Source of the DNA: Segatella baroniae DSM 16972 = JCM 13447
Lineage (GTDB): Bacteria > Bacteroidota > Bacteroidia > Bacteroidales > Bacteroidaceae
Length of the DNA: 64,000 nt
NCBI RefSeq assembly: GCF_000426585.1
Contig: NZ_AUFQ01000003.1
Span: forward strand, 242,641-306,640
Reading direction: 5' to 3'
Program-made: the position numbers and the translations under genes
Part shown: positions 63,766-64,000 of the stretch, in pieces
How the letters are laid out: every line of letters starts with the position of its first letter
Numbering within the stretch: the stretch's first letter is position 1
The notes under the pieces: model-generated
Seen by the model: the letters and a program-made list of their open reading frames with translations, nothing else
Database searches by the model: none
What the model was told of the DNA's origin: nothing

Positions 63766-63927
63766 AATTCCAAGGCCGGGGAAACGTCAAAACAAAACAT
63801 TTGTAAAATTCCGAGGCCGGGGAAACGCCAAAACAAACGGTGGGAGACTTTCCGAGGCCGGGGAAACGCCAAAACAAACGGTGGGAGACTTTCCGAGGCC
63901 GGGGAAACGCCAAAACAAACGGTGGGA
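63700..63927. repeat. 41-bp tandem repeat array
   Basis: Units of exactly 41 bp start at 63700, 63741, 63782, 63823, 63864 and 63905 (last one partial). All keep a core of roughly 26 bp (CCGAGGCCGGGG then AAACG(T/C)CAAAACA). The middle is of two kinds: an AT-rich form (ACATTTGTAAAATT) in the second and third units, and CGGTGGGAGACTTT in the fourth to sixth. The first unit is more diverged, and weaker remnants reach back to about 63618. It ends about 50 bp before the next gene start. Confidence 0.9.
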
Positions 63928-63979
63928 CGAAAAACAAGAAACAATTTTCAATCATTCAATCCAAAAAAAAGAATTCATT

Positions 63980-64000
63980 ATGGCAAACGAAAGTAAAGTG
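63980..64000 (+). CDS. Start of a gene cut by the window end
   Basis: An ATG at 63980 opens MANESKV and runs off the window. It is preceded by an A-rich leader (CCAAAAAAAAGAATTCATT). Seven codons do not allow an identification. Its upstream region is the 41-bp repeat array. Confidence 0.4.

Noticed and set aside
63700..63945. CRISPR array
   Set aside because: The variable segments are not unique: one 14-bp middle occurs twice and the other three times. There are no cas genes. It is a tandem repeat with a 41-bp unit.

Overview
The window looks like a chromosomal segment of a Bacteroidales bacterium, most likely a fairly GC-rich member of the Prevotellaceae. The evidence is the gene content (DUF5686 and DUF5020 outer-membrane proteins, a Bat aerotolerance operon, a Bacteroidota-type AddAB, QueA and a DUF2027-Smr protein) and the promoters. 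Promoters fit the Bacteroidota pattern TTTG-N19..21-TAnnTTTG, and several are exact. Nearly all of the window is housekeeping DNA with short gaps. I see no insertion sequence, prophage, CRISPR array or rRNA. There is one tRNA-Phe.

Layout. 1-4.8 kb: rhodanese lipoprotein, Crp-family regulator, GHL10-type hydrolase, DUF5686 barrel protein. 4.9-12 kb: addA-addB, then a HAD phosphatase and a cupin on the other strand. 12-14.2 kb: groES-groEL with paired operator-like dyads. 14.7-19.7 kb: sppA, lpxK, purine nucleoside phosphorylase, thiL, tRNA-Phe. 19.8-24.9 kb: tatA-tatC; then trmO, a PAP2 phosphatase, an LtaS-like sulfatase and a patatin on the minus strand. 25.3-38.8 kb: ten co-directional minus-strand genes with gaps of at most 33 bp (moxR, DUF58, a Bat membrane protein, batA, fused batB-batC, fused batD-batE, PAP2, queA, DUF2027-Smr, nadE), closed by a terminator after nadE. 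39-45.6 kb: rpsP, MATE exporter, type II pantothenate kinase, a divergent NAD+ DNA ligase, DUF5020, trmD. 46-52.5 kb: aminopeptidase P, a secreted C1 peptidase, recJ-recQ. 52.5-58.7 kb: branched-chain amino-acid genes ilvD-ilvB-ilvN, an acyl-ACP thioesterase, ilvC. 58.9-62.9 kb: an AlkZ-like glycosylase, pdxT, pdxS, and a ThiD-like/AraC fusion. 62.9-64 kb: a gene-poor end with a frameshifted small gene, a short ORF and a 41-bp tandem array.

The most unusual signals lie outside ordinary genes. (1) Four separate gene-free gaps (14.29, 25.14, 45.63 and 60.08 kb) each hold a degenerate repeat with a strict 22-bp period. Units share a CCCTTTT block and an AAAA block, and some neighbouring units form perfect hairpins. 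I do not recognise this as a described family. (2) The gene next to pdxS-pdxT encodes a ThiD-fold kinase joined to an AraC DNA-binding domain. Its catalytic GTGC loop reads GVGG, so it may be a kinase-derived metabolite sensor. (3) Four genes have a -7 box only 4-7 nt before the start codon, which predicts leaderless mRNAs. (4) Two CTGACA-N4-TGTCA dyads, 20 bp apart, precede groES. (5) lpxK and the purine nucleoside phosphorylase gene overlap by 116 bp in different frames.
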